From: Clostridium fungisolvens
GTDB lineage: Bacteria; Bacillota; Clostridia; Clostridiales; Clostridiaceae
Direction: 5' to 3'
Assembly: GCF_014193895.1 (NCBI RefSeq)
Contig: NZ_BLZR01000001.1
Location: 2,728,001 to 2,792,000, forward strand
DNA length: 64,000 nucleotides
Part shown: in pieces, positions 1 through 8,734 of the stretch
Position numbering within the stretch: the first letter of the stretch is position 1
How the letters are laid out: the number at the start of each line of letters is the position of its first letter
Notes under the pieces: model-generated
The model's input: only the letters and a program-made list of their open reading frames with translations
Databases searched by the model: none
Told to the model about the DNA's origin: nothing
Made by a program: the position numbers and the translations under genes

Positions 1-200
1 TCATACAAAGATTAGTGTTTTTTTAATTATTTATGATGAATATGCCTTTAATTTTTACAATCTGTTTTAAAGAGCTGTGGATATCTACACAAATTTAAAG
101 CCCTTATTTTTATATGTTCTTCAGAAAAATAATGTATAAACTAAGAACTAAATGGTATTATGAAAAAAATGCGACGTAACTTTTAAACTTTAAAATATGA

Positions 201-322
201 ACAATGTTCTTTGAAAATTGAATAATGCAGTGAAAAAATTATTTTAAAACACTATAAGGGCTACAGTTTTCTTAGAATTAATTGGTAATACATGGTATGA
301 TTAATGATAATTAAGACAGAAT
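201..322 (+). repeat. 120-bp leader repeat, copy A
   Basis: This block is repeated, with scattered substitutions, at 12859-12985. Both copies begin with a TGTTCTTT-like box followed by AATTGAATAATG, share a central TTATTTTAAAACACT stretch and end in ATTAAGACAGAAT. Both lie 45-50 bases upstream of a ribosome binding site and a start codon, although the two downstream genes are unrelated. The opening box resembles the TGTTCTTTGAAAA sequence that flanks rRNA genes in Firmicutes. The remaining bases 1-200 show nothing else I can name. Confidence 0.7.
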
Positions 323-366
323 GGTAAGAATTTATGTACTTATAATTTTAAGATTAGGAGGTAGGT

Positions 367-989
367 ATGTTGAACGATATTAATGGTGAATATTTAAAGA
401 TCAACAACTCAAATCTGTTTTATTCGTTAACAGGAGAAGGAGAACCATTGGTTTTTATTCATGGTAACTTTAATGATTCTCGAATTTGGGATTATCAAAT
501 AGATGATTTTAGCAGGAATTATAAAGTAATACGATATGACTTAAGGGGATATGGCAAATCGGACACCCCTATATCTTCTTTTTCGCATTGTGAAGATTTA
601 AAAGAATTATTTGATTTTTTGAAAATTAAAGATGTTACAGTAATAGGGTCGTCTTCAGGAGGAAGTGTTGCAGTTGATTTTGCTCTTCAATATCCAGAAT
701 TAGTGAAGGCACTGATACTTGTAGCTCCAGCTATTAATGGATACCGTTATCCAGTAAGGATAATGTATGAGGCAGTGAAAAGTATTTATTTATTAAAATC
801 AAAAGGATTCGAATTGTCCTTTCAGATAAAGATAAAGCCTTCAATATAAAGGTTGGAGAACGTGTTCACAAACAGATATATAACTCAAAAAAGGTTGTTA
901 TTAATGATTGTGGGCATCTACCTTTTGTAGAAAAACCAGAAGAGTTTAATAGAAAAGTACTAGATTTCTTAAAAGAAACGTTTAAATAA
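367..989 (+). pseudogene. alpha/beta hydrolase, internally deleted and frameshifted
   Basis: The first frame (367-849) encodes the N-terminal half of an alpha/beta-hydrolase fold protein: HGNF oxyanion-type loop near residue 33, DLRGYGKS near 58-65 and a nucleophile elbow GSSSGG near 94-99. The product goes out of frame near base 800-815. The C-terminal part continues in another frame to a stop at 987-989, with the catalytic-acid strand (VLSDKDKAF) and the catalytic His region (NDCGHLPFVEKPEEF). Together only about 200 residues remain against a usual 260-280, so most of the cap domain is missing as well as the frame being lost. The gene has a good GGAGG ribosome binding site and sits behind leader repeat A. 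It is probably a recent pseudogene; substrate unknown. Confidence 0.85.
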
Positions 990-1069
990 TTACCACAAAT
1001 CTAATAAGTATATTAATTTGGTTACTGGTGATGTTTTACTTGATATTACTCAATCTTCATATTATGGAG

Positions 1070-1976
1070 TTAATAAGCACTGGTAGCCGCATTTCTGTAT
1101 ATATTACTACGTCCCCACATGTTGGTAAAACCATCTCTATCAAACATATCAGCGTAGATTTCCATTAGTCTATTAGAGTTATCTTCTATCTGCTTTGCGA
1201 TATAAGACTCTTTTTCATAGCCGTACCACTGATTCCAAATAGGTCCATATACATTAAAAGCCCAGCAGGAGTAATAATCAAAACTTTGCCCATCCATCAC
1301 CTGCATAATAATTTAAAATTGCTTGAGCATGGTCTAGCATAATCTCTTCATCAATTTCGTAACCTTCTCTATATAAAAATGCCAAGTCCAACATATTAAA
1401 TAGACGCCAGTTTTGGGGAACAGTACTTTTATGATCAAAACTACTTATAAAATCAGCTATTTTATCTTTTTCCTCCTTGGTGTAAGTATCCCAAATCTCA
1501 CTTTTACATGTCCAAAGACACACTACTAAAGCACAGGTCTCAACAGTTTGCTGAAATACTCTAAAAGGATCTTTACTATGAACAATATTCATTAACTCAA
1601 AATAGTCACCTACATAATTTGTATCCTCTTTTGTGCAAGCTCTCAAAATCTGTTCTTTATAATAATCTCTTAAATTATAGCCACAGATCATAAGCTCTGG
1701 ATTATCATGAATAAGCGGTGCCGCAACAAAGAAGGATCTTGCTAAGCCTTCAAAAATCTCAGACTTCTTCTCTAATTCATAAATTTCTGAAGGTGAAGAC
1801 TCATGTGGATAAGTTATCTTAGTTTCCTTTCTAGGCATAACAACGGGATCCTCAAAAGCTTTAATATTTTGAAACACACCAGTTAGTAAATACTCCCCTG
1901 CCTCAATCCAGCTTTCTCTTGTTAGTCCTGTATAGGGGATGATTATAAAATCCAAGGTTTTGGGCTGAAATATCAT
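1070..1976 (-). pseudogene. DUF2264 family protein, frameshifted and truncated
   Basis: Residues from 1976 down to about 1290 match the DUF2264 family, which is often encoded next to glycoside hydrolases acting on uronic-acid-containing polysaccharides. The reading frame is lost near 1280-1306, within the conserved GDGW...DGQSFDYYSCWAFNVYG stretch, where a few bases appear to be missing. The second frame carries on through WGRSNIYRNAATS and then stops at 1070. The combined product, about 310 residues, lacks the C-terminal part of the family. The gene has a good AAGGAG site and starts 15 bases after the GH88 stop, so it was the second gene of that operon. Confidence 0.8.
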
Positions 1977-1991
1977 CTTTATTCTCCTTCA

Positions 1992-3113
1992 TTACCAGAT
2001 AAAAAGTTCCTTACCTGTTAATTTCCAGATGGCTTCGATGAAAAAATAATCACCATATATAATTGAAAATTCATGGTTTTTATCATGAAAAGCAGCTGTA
2101 CATTTTTCTAGGATATTATCAGTGTTCTCATCCCAGTTGCAGCTTTCCTCTGCCAAAGCTTTTATTAGCTTAGTAGCAGCATTCTCATAAATTATCCTAT
2201 CAACTTCCTTTACCTGCTTTGAGATTTCTAATAATCCACAGGCAGCAATAGCCGCTGCAGTTGAGTCTTCATAAGTACAATCCTTTGGTTGTCTAAAGTC
2301 AACAGGTATCAGCCCTGTATCTGGTATATTTTCAATAAAGTAATTTGCAACCCTAAGAGCTGCATCTAAATACTGTTCTTTCTTAGTATGAATATAACTC
2401 AAAACAAATCCATATAATGCCCAAGCCTGTCCCCTAGTCCAAGAAGATCCCTCTCCATATCCCTGGCCACCATGGGACTTAACATATTCACCGGTTTCTG
2501 GATTAAACTCAACAATATGATTTACTGAACCATCTGGTCTTATAAAGTGTTTTTCAGCTGTATCTGCATGAAGCATGGCAATTTGCTTGAAACGTGGATC
2601 ACTTATTTCCTTTGATGCCCAGTAAAGTAAAGGTAGGTTCATCATACAATCGATAATTGCGAGGCCTGTATTTTTGCTTTCTCCCCAATCATTCCAAGCA
2701 CGTATGAAGGAACCAGCAGGATTGAATCTTCCAGCCATATTATTTGCCGCGAGCAGTGCTCTATTTTTAGATGCCTCATTACCTGTCAATCTGTAATTTG
2801 CAACAGAAGTAGGAAGCCACTTAAATCCATTGTCATGATCAAGTCCTTGTGCCTCCATAAGATTTTTATCCAATATTTTTTCATTATTCTCTGCAATTTC
2901 TCTGTACAAATGATTGTTTGTAGCATGATATAACTGCCACATCATGCCTCCCCAAAAACCATTGGTCCACCAACAGAAATTACTTTTTGCCATGTCGTCA
3001 AATCTGCCGTTAACTGTTGAATAAGGTATGTTCTCCCTATTACGACCTGCAACAATTTCAGATTTTTTAATAATTTTCTCAAAAGTCTCCTCTACCCAAT
3101 GTAACTCACTCAT
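1992..3113 (-). CDS. glycoside hydrolase family 88 (unsaturated glucuronyl hydrolase)
   Basis: This 373-residue protein has the length and sequence of GH88/105 alpha/alpha-barrel enzymes, which remove 4,5-unsaturated uronic acids from the non-reducing end of oligosaccharides made by polysaccharide lyases. The motif LDHDNGFKW places the likely catalytic Asp at residue 94, and the second conserved Asp is D155 in AIIDCMMNL; both match the two essential Asp residues known in Bacillus UGL. No signal peptide is seen, which fits cytoplasmic processing of imported oligosaccharides. GGGAGGG lies eight bases before the ATG. It is the first gene of an operon with the broken DUF2264 gene and follows an AraC regulator on the same strand. 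Confidence 0.9.
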   Translation of the reverse strand: MSELHWVEETFEKIIKKSEIVAGRNRENIPYSTVNGRFDDMAKSNFCWWTNGFWGGMMWQLYHATNNHLYREIAENNEKILDKNLMEAQGLDHDNGFKWLPTSVANYRLTGNEASKNRALLAANNMAGRFNPAGSFIRAWNDWGESKNTGLAIIDCMMNLPLLYWASKEISDPRFKQIAMLHADTAEKHFIRPDGSVNHIVEFNPETGEYVKSHGGQGYGEGSSWTRGQAWALYGFVLSYIHTKKEQYLDAALRVANYFIENIPDTGLIPVDFRQPKDCTYEDSTAAAIAACGLLEISKQVKEVDRIIYENAATKLIKALAEESCNWDENTDNILEKCTAAFHDKNHEFSIIYGDYFFIEAIWKLTGKELFIW

Positions 3114-3215
3114 TACCCTTTCCCTCCCATATCTTTTTAAAGGTTTAAAACTTTGTAATTTATTTAGTAGCGATTTTGCATCTTTACATTGTTCTATCTA
3201 TCGACTTATTCTATA

Positions 3216-4004
3216 TTATTTTAATATCATGTTATCCCGATAATCCCTTGGTGACATACCAGTAAATCTCTTAAACTGTCTTGAAAAATGAATATCGCTT
3301 TCATATCCGCAATTCTCAGCAATAGTTCTGATGCCAAGCACAGACTGTAAAAGATAGAACTTAGCCTGCTCTATTCTAGCATTAATCACGTCATTCATAC
3401 AGCTTGTCTGAAATGTATGTTTGTAAATGTGCTGCATATAAGAAGGACTAACCTTGAGCTCCTTGCACATTCTAGTAATAGTCCACTTCTCCTGCGGATT
3501 ATTATAAATCTTAGCTCTTAGTTCCAATAATTTCTGATACAAAGGCAGTGACTTTATAGAATCGTTTTTATTTTGGAGCTGCTCAGAAAGCTTATATAGT
3601 AGTATTTTTACGTAATGATCTAAAATATCCTCCTTGTAAGGACTTTTAGAATGCATTTCATTAATGATTAAATTTAGAATCAAAGATAGAGACGTAATAT
3701 CATTTAGAACCACTGGTTTGTTTAAAACAATATTCAGTTCTTCAAAAGGTGGCTTTTCCCCCTCAAAATCAAAGTGCAGCCAGTCATTTATATATTCACC
3801 ACTTTTATTTCTATAGTTTGAAGGTACGTTTTTATCAAATAATACCATGGTCCCAGGAGGTGTCTCATATTCATTTCCATCAATTGAAAAAGAGGTTTCT
3901 GACTTTGTGATTAGTAGCAAATAATCCTTACTACCTTCAACATGCCTTACCACAAAATTCTGAGGATGATGATTGTTACACCCTCCTATATTTACCTTTA
4001 TCAT
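3216..4004 (-). CDS. AraC family transcriptional regulator
   Basis: This 262-residue protein has an N-terminal cupin-like sensor domain (about residues 15-90) and a C-terminal double helix-turn-helix of the AraC/XylS type (about 165-262), with the typical ending GYESDIHFSRQFKRFTGMSPRDYR. AGGAG lies six bases before the ATG. It sits about 100 bases upstream of, and co-oriented with, the GH88 gene, so it is most likely the sugar-responsive activator of that catabolic operon. The ligand is inferred only from context. Confidence 0.9.
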   Translation of the reverse strand: MIKVNIGGCNNHHPQNFVVRHVEGSKDYLLLITKSETSFSIDGNEYETPPGTMVLFDKNVPSNYRNKSGEYINDWLHFDFEGEKPPFEELNIVLNKPVVLNDITSLSLILNLIINEMHSKSPYKEDILDHYVKILLYKLSEQLQNKNDSIKSLPLYQKLLELRAKIYNNPQEKWTITRMCKELKVSPSYMQHIYKHTFQTSCMNDVINARIEQAKFYLLQSVLGIRTIAENCGYESDIHFSRQFKRFTGMSPRDYRDNMILK

Positions 4005-4599
4005 AGTTTTCTCCTAATTTAATCAACTGTTTTATTATTACTTATCATATATAGACAAACTACTTCATTTAACTATTATCGCCAGTTATTTTTATGATCA
4101 CTTAACCTATAATCCATTATTTATTTGAATTATAGTCTTATTTTAACAAATCCTCTTGTGTTTACAATATCCTATCCAGTTATAACTTAACATATCCTGC
4201 TTTTTTATTGATAAATTTATATTTACTCTTACTTCATGTTTTGAGTTTAGAATGCTTATCTCAGGATTTTTTAGCATAATAAGATGCTCCTATATAGTTG
4301 CATTGTTATCCTCTTCAATGTGTACTATAAAGGAGCATTTTGCATAAAGTTTATTTCTTTTTCTTTTATTATTTGTAGTGTTATTGGACTTCTAACATAA
4401 CTATTAAATCATACATACCCGGTAATCCCCTAAAGCCTTGGTTATCCAACAATTATAAATTATGTTTCCATATAGGAATCCTTTAATCTGCCTAATATTT
4501 ATAAAGTTATCATTTTAAAATGTAAAATTTAAAAGATTATAACTTTATAAATATTTAACTATTTACTCATAAAATCCGGGTTTGAAGAACTTTTGCTTC
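4005..4599. other. intergenic region with a long imperfect hairpin
   Basis: Almost 600 bases with no convincing gene. A long imperfect inverted repeat is present, with arms at 4284-4305 and 4316-4338 (ATGCTCCTATATAGTTGCATTG against a near-complement), followed on the plus strand by a T-rich tail. It has the shape of a terminator but there is no plus-strand gene upstream of it. The start of the region (about 4048-4062) carries an isolated copy of the AAACTACTTC repeat core found elsewhere in the window. Confidence 0.5.
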
Positions 4600-5484
4600 T
4601 TAAGGTATCTGTTTATGAAACATCTCATCCAACATCATTATTTCTCTTTTTGCGCTTATAGCATGATTTCCAAGCAACACATCAATGGTAAAATTATTGC
4701 TCAGCATATTGCGATACATCTCAATAATATCCTTCTCAGGCACCTGTCCCATAGACTTAGTTTCTTTTGGAATCACTGGAATCCCTGCTTGCTCTACCTT
4801 TTGTAAGTTTTCTTTTAGCTCTGTAGCAATCTTTGTTAAAGTGCTTTCACTCTTTGCTGTTTCTATATCCATCATGCCATCATTTGTATAAAAATGTTTG
4901 ATAACTATGGCTGTAGCAGTATGTGATATGTGGAATGCCTTAATATTTTCTTGTATTTCATAATGTAGATTGGCTGCTTCAAATATCTTTGCTAGCTCTT
5001 TTACTCTTTCAGTTATATGTCCATTTATTTCACCAAAAATGGTCCCTTGATGCTTTTCGGAACCAAATTGTGCATATAGGATACCGTCTTTAAGGTCTCC
5101 ACCAGCACCAGGAAATCCAGGAATCAACCTCTCTCCAACTATTTCAAACCAACGTTCATATCCCATAGTATTAGTTAAGGTAATAATATTTTTGCTCTTG
5201 TTATTCTTAATTGCAGACAATGCTGCTTCCGCCTGATCATAACGCACTGGAACAAATATAAAATCATAGATATCGTCATCTTCTAGTTTCTCTACTGTGT
5301 TAATTAATATATTTTTTATGGTGCCCTTATCGTTATATAGTAGCCCGTCCTTCTTAAGTTCTTCCATTCTCTTTCCTCTAGCAAGCAATGTTACATCTAG
5401 TCCAGATTGAGCAAATCTAAGTGCGTATATACTACCAACTACACCAGCGCCAAATACCAAAATTCTTTTTTGTTTTATACTCAT
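4600..5484 (-). CDS. ketopantoate reductase family protein (ApbA/PanE-like)
   Basis: The protein begins with a Rossmann nucleotide-binding motif (RILVFGAGVVGS, about residues 7-18) and is about 294 residues long, as usual for the 2-dehydropantoate 2-reductase family, which uses NADPH. The ATG at 5484 is preferred over an upstream TTG because AAGGGA lies nine bases before it. It is divergent from a TetR gene across a spacer with operator-like palindromes, so it is likely under that repressor. Many clostridial members next to regulators are not the biosynthetic PanE, so pantothenate synthesis should not be assumed. Confidence 0.8.
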   Translation of the reverse strand: MSIKQKRILVFGAGVVGSIYALRFAQSGLDVTLLARGKRMEELKKDGLLYNDKGTIKNILINTVEKLEDDDIYDFIFVPVRYDQAEAALSAIKNNKSKNIITLTNTMGYERWFEIVGERLIPGFPGAGGDLKDGILYAQFGSEKHQGTIFGEINGHITERVKELAKIFEAANLHYEIQENIKAFHISHTATAIVIKHFYTNDGMMDIETAKSESTLTKIATELKENLQKVEQAGIPVIPKETKSMGQVPEKDIIEMYRNMLSNNFTIDVLLGNHAISAKREIMMLDEMFHKQIP

Positions 5485-5511
5485 TACTATCCATCCCTTC
5501 AAAAAATTATG

Positions 5512-5589
5512 GATGAACCACTTCGTAATTTATACTTTTAAATTCTCTCATCAGAGTAAATTAGGATTTTCAGATCGAAGCGGATCATC
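5512..5589. repeat. nested hairpin repeat (AACCACTTCG type)
   Basis: Arms GATGAACCACTTCG (5512-5525) and CGAAGCGGATCATC (5576-5589) are 12/14 complementary and enclose a smaller CTCTCATCAGAG hairpin. The arrangement and sequence resemble the elements at 8735-8834 and 19964-20055. Confidence 0.55.
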
Positions 5590-5602
5590 TATACAGTTAC
5601 GC

Positions 5603-5616
5603 GTTGTTTAAGCAAC
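5603..5616. promoter_or_regulatory. probable TetR operator 1
   Basis: GTTGTTTAAGCAAC is a 14-base inverted repeat with one mismatched pair. It lies just upstream of a TATAAT at 5630-5635 in the spacer between the divergent reductase and TetR genes, a position from which repressor binding would block transcription. Confidence 0.6.
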
Positions 5617-5678
5617 ACCTGTATGATAGTATAATAGTACGACGTTCATATGAGTACAATAATCAAATTAAGTGAAAA

Positions 5679-5692
5679 GTTGCTTAGGCAAC
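5679..5692. promoter_or_regulatory. probable TetR operator 2
   Basis: GTTGCTTAGGCAAC is a near-copy of the 5603-5616 site, 76 bases away and 37 bases before the TetR ATG. Two matching half-site pairs in one divergent spacer are the usual layout for a TetR autorepressor. Confidence 0.6.
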
Positions 5693-5729
5693 ATATTTGA
5701 ATATTTGATGTTTTGAAAGGAAGATATAT

Positions 5730-6299
5730 ATGGTAAATCAAGAAGATCCAAGAGTTTTGCGTACACGCCAATTAATTAAAGAAGCTTTCAGTTCTTTATT
5801 ACAAAAGAAAGGCTTTGATTCAATTACCATAAAGGATATCGCAGAAAAGGCTTCTATTAATAGAGCTACCTTTTATGCCCATTATGAAGACAAATATGCT
5901 TTACTAGAAGATATCACAGAAGTGGCCTTTAATAATATGATTCCTGAAAAAGTACTACATGCTGAGGAGTTTAATGATGAAACCTGCAGACAGTTAATCT
6001 TAATGACCTGCGACTATATTGTATCTTTTTATAAGACCTGCAGATTAGATTCAAAATCTATTGCTACTATAGTTGATGAAAAGATTAGAAAAATGCTGCA
6101 GCTTATGATAGAAAACATATTCTCAAAAGATGCTAACTTCTTTAAGAGAGATAGCCTAAATATAAAGATTATTTCAGCCATGACCTGCTCTGCTATCTAC
6201 AGTGCCGCTTATACTTGGCTTAAGGAAGGTGAAAATGATCGACCTGATTTACTTCTAGATATCGCGCTTACATATGTAATGAAGGGGTTAGATTTATAG
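5730..6299 (+). CDS. TetR/AcrR family transcriptional regulator
   Basis: This 189-residue protein has an N-terminal TetR helix-turn-helix (about residues 10-56; ITIKDIAEKASINRATFYAHYEDKYALLE is cut here to its hallmark NRATFYAHYEDK) and a helical C-terminal ligand/dimerisation domain of the type common in clostridial regulators. The ATG follows AAAGGA with eight bases of spacing. It is divergent from the PanE-like gene and two similar palindromes lie between them, so autoregulation and control of the reductase are likely. The inducer is unknown. Confidence 0.88.
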   Translation: MVNQEDPRVLRTRQLIKEAFSSLLQKKGFDSITIKDIAEKASINRATFYAHYEDKYALLEDITEVAFNNMIPEKVLHAEEFNDETCRQLILMTCDYIVSFYKTCRLDSKSIATIVDEKIRKMLQLMIENIFSKDANFFKRDSLNIKIISAMTCSAIYSAAYTWLKEGENDRPDLLLDIALTYVMKGLDL

Positions 6300-6478
6300 A
6301 CACACTATATGTTGAACATAAATCAAAGCCCACTATTTTTCCCATAGTCATAAAAGGAACAAATAAAATAATCTTTATATTAGCTACACATATTTATATC
6401 TCGGTCTCTGTATGTTTATAGCAATTCAAAATAGTCTCGAATCTGACACTTCGCATTAATATGTTTTAATAAAAAAAT

Positions 6479-6519
6479 AAGAGTATAGGACTTAAAATTC
6501 TCTTTGATCCTATACTCTT
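6479..6519 (-). terminator. terminator of the 6592-7623 gene
   Basis: Perfect 12-base arms AAGAGTATAGGA (6479-6490) and TCCTATACTCTT (6508-6519), followed on the minus strand by a T-rich run. The same stem style precedes the Rpn fragments at 20244 and 33131, so the hairpin probably came with that gene. Confidence 0.75.
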
Positions 6520-6538
6520 AGAAAACAAATATATGATT

Positions 6539-6597
6539 TTAAAAATACTTTTCTAGGTCTTCCACTGACTCTAATTCAAATATATCAGTAGCTATTT
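6539..6597 (-). pseudogene. Rpn family (PD-(D/E)XK transposase) C-terminal tail fragment
   Basis: The minus strand encodes IATDIFELESVEDLEKYF and a stop. This is nearly identical to the C-terminus of the Rpn-family fragments at 20289 and 33175. Only about 18 codons survive, directly following (and slightly overlapping) the stop codon of the reductase gene at 6592. It is a scar of a former Rpn-family gene. Confidence 0.7.
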
Positions 6598-7623
6598 TAT
6601 AATTCCGTATTTAACCATAGTATCTATGGAATCAAGAATAATTTCTTCATTATTTGCAATTGGAGTCCATCCTAATATTTTCTTAGCTTTAGCATTACTC
6701 ACATTACGGCTCATCTTTAAAAATAAAGCTATCTCTTTTAATTCCTTATTGAATAATGCTGCTAAATGAACAACCAAATTAGGCAATATTCTTTTTGGAA
6801 TTTTCTTAGCTATATCTGGTCTTTTATTCTTTAATAATGCAATGATTTCAACCATAGAAATTTTACCATCAGCTGATGCTATAAATCTTTGTCCCTTAGC
6901 TTTAGGATTTGCCATTGCACGTATATGTAAGTCAGCCACGTCCCTAACATCAACAATATTTAAAGACATATTAGGAATAGCTTTCATAGAACCGTCTAAC
7001 AACTTTTCTAGAATTATGAAACTACCTGAAATGTGAGCACTTAAAGAAGGTCCTAACATTGCAACAGCATTTATTGTAGCAAATTCTAAATTGCCGCCTT
7101 CTTTCTTAATAAAATCCCAAGCTGCCTGTTCTGCAAGTAATTTTGATTTTTCATAAACTGATAAACCTTTTTCATTTGGATCTGTCCAGTCTTCTTCTGT
7201 AGTAACAATACTCGAATTTTTATTACTAAATCCAACTGCACCGAAATTTGAAGTCATTACAACACGTTTTACACCTGCATCTCTAGCATTGTTTAATACA
7301 CGTATTATACCTTCTATAGCAGGACGCATCACTTCATTTTCATCTTCTGGTATTGTAAAAAACACAGGTGACGCCACGCTCAATACATAATCACAGCCCT
7401 TCATGATTTCGTTCCAGTTATCATCCTTTGATAAATCTGCTTCAAAAAATGAAAGCTTGTCAAAGGAAGTGATACCATTTGCTTTTAGTGTATCAATTAC
7501 TTTGTTTTTGCTACTTAATGAACGAAGTGTGGTTCTTACGGTATACCCCTTTTGTAATAATTGAAGAATTATTTGTGCACCAAGAAAGCCTGTGCCTCCT
7601 GTTACTAAAACTGTTTCCATCAT
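6592..7623 (-). CDS. NAD(P)-dependent reductase, extended SDR / dihydroflavonol-4-reductase-like
   Basis: A 343-residue extended short-chain dehydrogenase. The N-terminus carries the nucleotide motif TGGTGFLGAQI (residues 8-18), and a YEKSK active-site Tyr/Lys pair lies near residue 157-161. The family reduces aldehydes or ketones with NADPH; the substrate cannot be read from sequence. GGAGGG lies seven bases before the first of two ATG codons. The gene is divergent from a MerR regulator and its promoter carries a perfect palindrome in a 19-base spacer, so MerR-type activation is strongly indicated. Confidence 0.88.
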   Translation of the reverse strand: MMETVLVTGGTGFLGAQIILQLLQKGYTVRTTLRSLSSKNKVIDTLKANGITSFDKLSFFEADLSKDDNWNEIMKGCDYVLSVASPVFFTIPEDENEVMRPAIEGIIRVLNNARDAGVKRVVMTSNFGAVGFSNKNSSIVTTEEDWTDPNEKGLSVYEKSKLLAEQAAWDFIKKEGGNLEFATINAVAMLGPSLSAHISGSFIILEKLLDGSMKAIPNMSLNIVDVRDVADLHIRAMANPKAKGQRFIASADGKISMVEIIALLKNKRPDIAKKIPKRILPNLVVHLAALFNKELKEIALFLKMSRNVSNAKAKKILGWTPIANNEEIILDSIDTMVKYGIIK

Positions 7624-7688
7624 ATTTTATCCCTCCGGTAGATGTTTTTTTAAATTACTTGAAAATTAGTTTCTTATGATTTATACTC

Positions 7689-7719
7689 ATTCTAATACCT
7701 AGACATATGTCTAGGGCAA
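7689..7719 (-). promoter_or_regulatory. MerR-type promoter with perfect operator palindrome
   Basis: On the minus strand a -35 TTGCCC (7714-7719) and a -10 TAGAAT (7689-7694) are separated by 19 bases. The spacer is filled by the perfect palindrome CCTAGACATATGTCTAGG (7698-7715). A 19-base spacer with a central dyad is the hallmark of promoters untwisted by MerR-family activators. It drives the reductase gene and lies in the spacer shared with the MerR gene. Confidence 0.85.
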
Positions 7720-7790
7720 GATTTTTTTACTGTATAGGACAAACATATTTTCAAGTTGGATAAACATAGTGATCTCAAGGGTTTAACGTG

Positions 7791-7834
7791 TAGACAAACT
7801 AATTCACATTGAAATTTATCCAAATAAATTTCGA
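7791..7834 (+). repeat. half copy of the AAACTACTTC nested hairpin repeat
   Basis: TAGACAAACTAATTCACATT followed by GAAATTTATCCAAATAAATTTCG closely matches the left half of the element at 19964-20055. It ends just before the MerR ribosome binding site; no right half is seen. Confidence 0.5.
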
Positions 7835-7848
7835 AGGAGATTTTAAAA

Positions 7849-8313
7849 TTGACTTATTCTATAAAAGATGTATCTGAAATATTAGGGCTTTCCATATATA
7901 CAATTCGTTTTTATGACAAACAGGGTCTACTGCCCTTTGTGTCAAGAAATAAAGCTGGAAATAGAGAGTTTACTGAATCAGACTTAGGTCTATTTAAGGT
8001 AATCTGTTGCTTAAAAGATTCAGGAATGCAAATTAAAGATATCAAAAAATATATTGATTTATGTATGGAAGGTGCTAAAACTATAGATCCTCGAAAAGAC
8101 TTACTTGTCAAACATCGAGAAGAAGTTTTAAGCCAAATAGATCAACTCACTAAAATGCTCCAAGTGATTAATTTTAAGATAGGTATATATGAGTCTCCTA
8201 ACGCAGAAGAAATTATCAATGAGCAAAGAAGAAGATCTTATGAAGAAAAATGTGAAAATAATTTACTGGAGGATATAACTCCCCTCTCTGATAACAGCAG
8301 TTATACAAGGTAA
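7849..8313 (+). CDS. MerR family transcriptional regulator
   Basis: This 154-residue protein begins with the MerR winged helix-turn-helix (YSIKDVSEILGLSIYTIRFYDKQGLLPF, residues 3-30, here quoted in part) and continues into the usual dimerisation coiled coil at about 80-120. The start codon is TTG, supported by GAAGGAGA eight bases upstream. Divergent from the reductase gene, which carries a matching palindromic 19-base-spacer promoter. It lacks an obvious metal-binding Cys cluster, so a small-molecule or stress effector is more likely than a metal. Confidence 0.88.
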   Translation: MTYSIKDVSEILGLSIYTIRFYDKQGLLPFVSRNKAGNREFTESDLGLFKVICCLKDSGMQIKDIKKYIDLCMEGAKTIDPRKDLLVKHREEVLSQIDQLTKMLQVINFKIGIYESPNAEEIINEQRRRSYEEKCENNLLEDITPLSDNSSYTR

Positions 8314-8378
8314 TACTCTATCCATTTCTAAGTTAATAACTAATGAAAAATTTATATAGCTATAAAAATTATTATAGT

Positions 8379-8415
8379 AAAAAAGCACTATATCCTCGTG
8401 GATTAGTGCTTTTTT
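8379..8415 (+). terminator. terminator of the MerR gene
   Basis: Arms AAAAAAGCACTA (8379-8390) and TAGTGCTTTTTT (8404-8415) are perfectly complementary and the right arm ends in a T-run. It sits about 65 bases after the MerR stop. Confidence 0.85.
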
Positions 8416-8439
8416 ATTGAAACAACCTATCTGTTCCCC

Positions 8440-8694
8440 TTAGTTACCTTCATTTACCCTCAACCCATAATCCTCTAGCACACTATCTATATACTTAAAA
8501 TCTTCATTGCTTTCAAACTCCATCCAACAGATCACATTTTTATCGGTTTTATAGTCTATGATCTTTCCATTAATCTCTTCCTTAAAATCTGTCCATCCCC
8601 AAAGATGCATATTGCCTTCAACCTTATATCTCACAAAACCACCTCTATTATAGATATACCATTTTATTCTATCACTAAAAATAAAAACAATCAC
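8440..8694 (-). CDS. small hypothetical protein
   Basis: Reading frame of 84 residues, rich in Trp, Asp and Glu, with a GTG start and no strong ribosome binding site; an internal ATG (MHLWGW) is an alternative start. No family is recognised and no membrane segment is seen beyond a weakly hydrophobic N-terminus. It lies between the MerR terminator and a hairpin repeat. It may be a genuine orphan or the remains of a longer gene. Confidence 0.4.
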   Translation of the reverse strand: MIVFIFSDRIKWYIYNRGGFVRYKVEGNMHLWGWTDFKEEINGKIIDYKTDKNVICWMEFESNEDFKYIDSVLEDYGLRVNEGN

Positions 8695-8734
8695 TAATCT
8701 TGGACCCCTGATTTTTATCTATAATTAAGCAGAA

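Noticed and set aside
61..200. Possible rRNA leader or tRNA at the window start
   Set aside because: The TGTTCTTT box is only part of a 120-bp repeat also found at 12859; no rRNA or tRNA sequence follows.
4600..5484. Biosynthetic panE for pantothenate
   Set aside because: Only family-level similarity is visible; there are no pan genes nearby and a TetR regulator with operators faces it, which suits a specialised reductase better.
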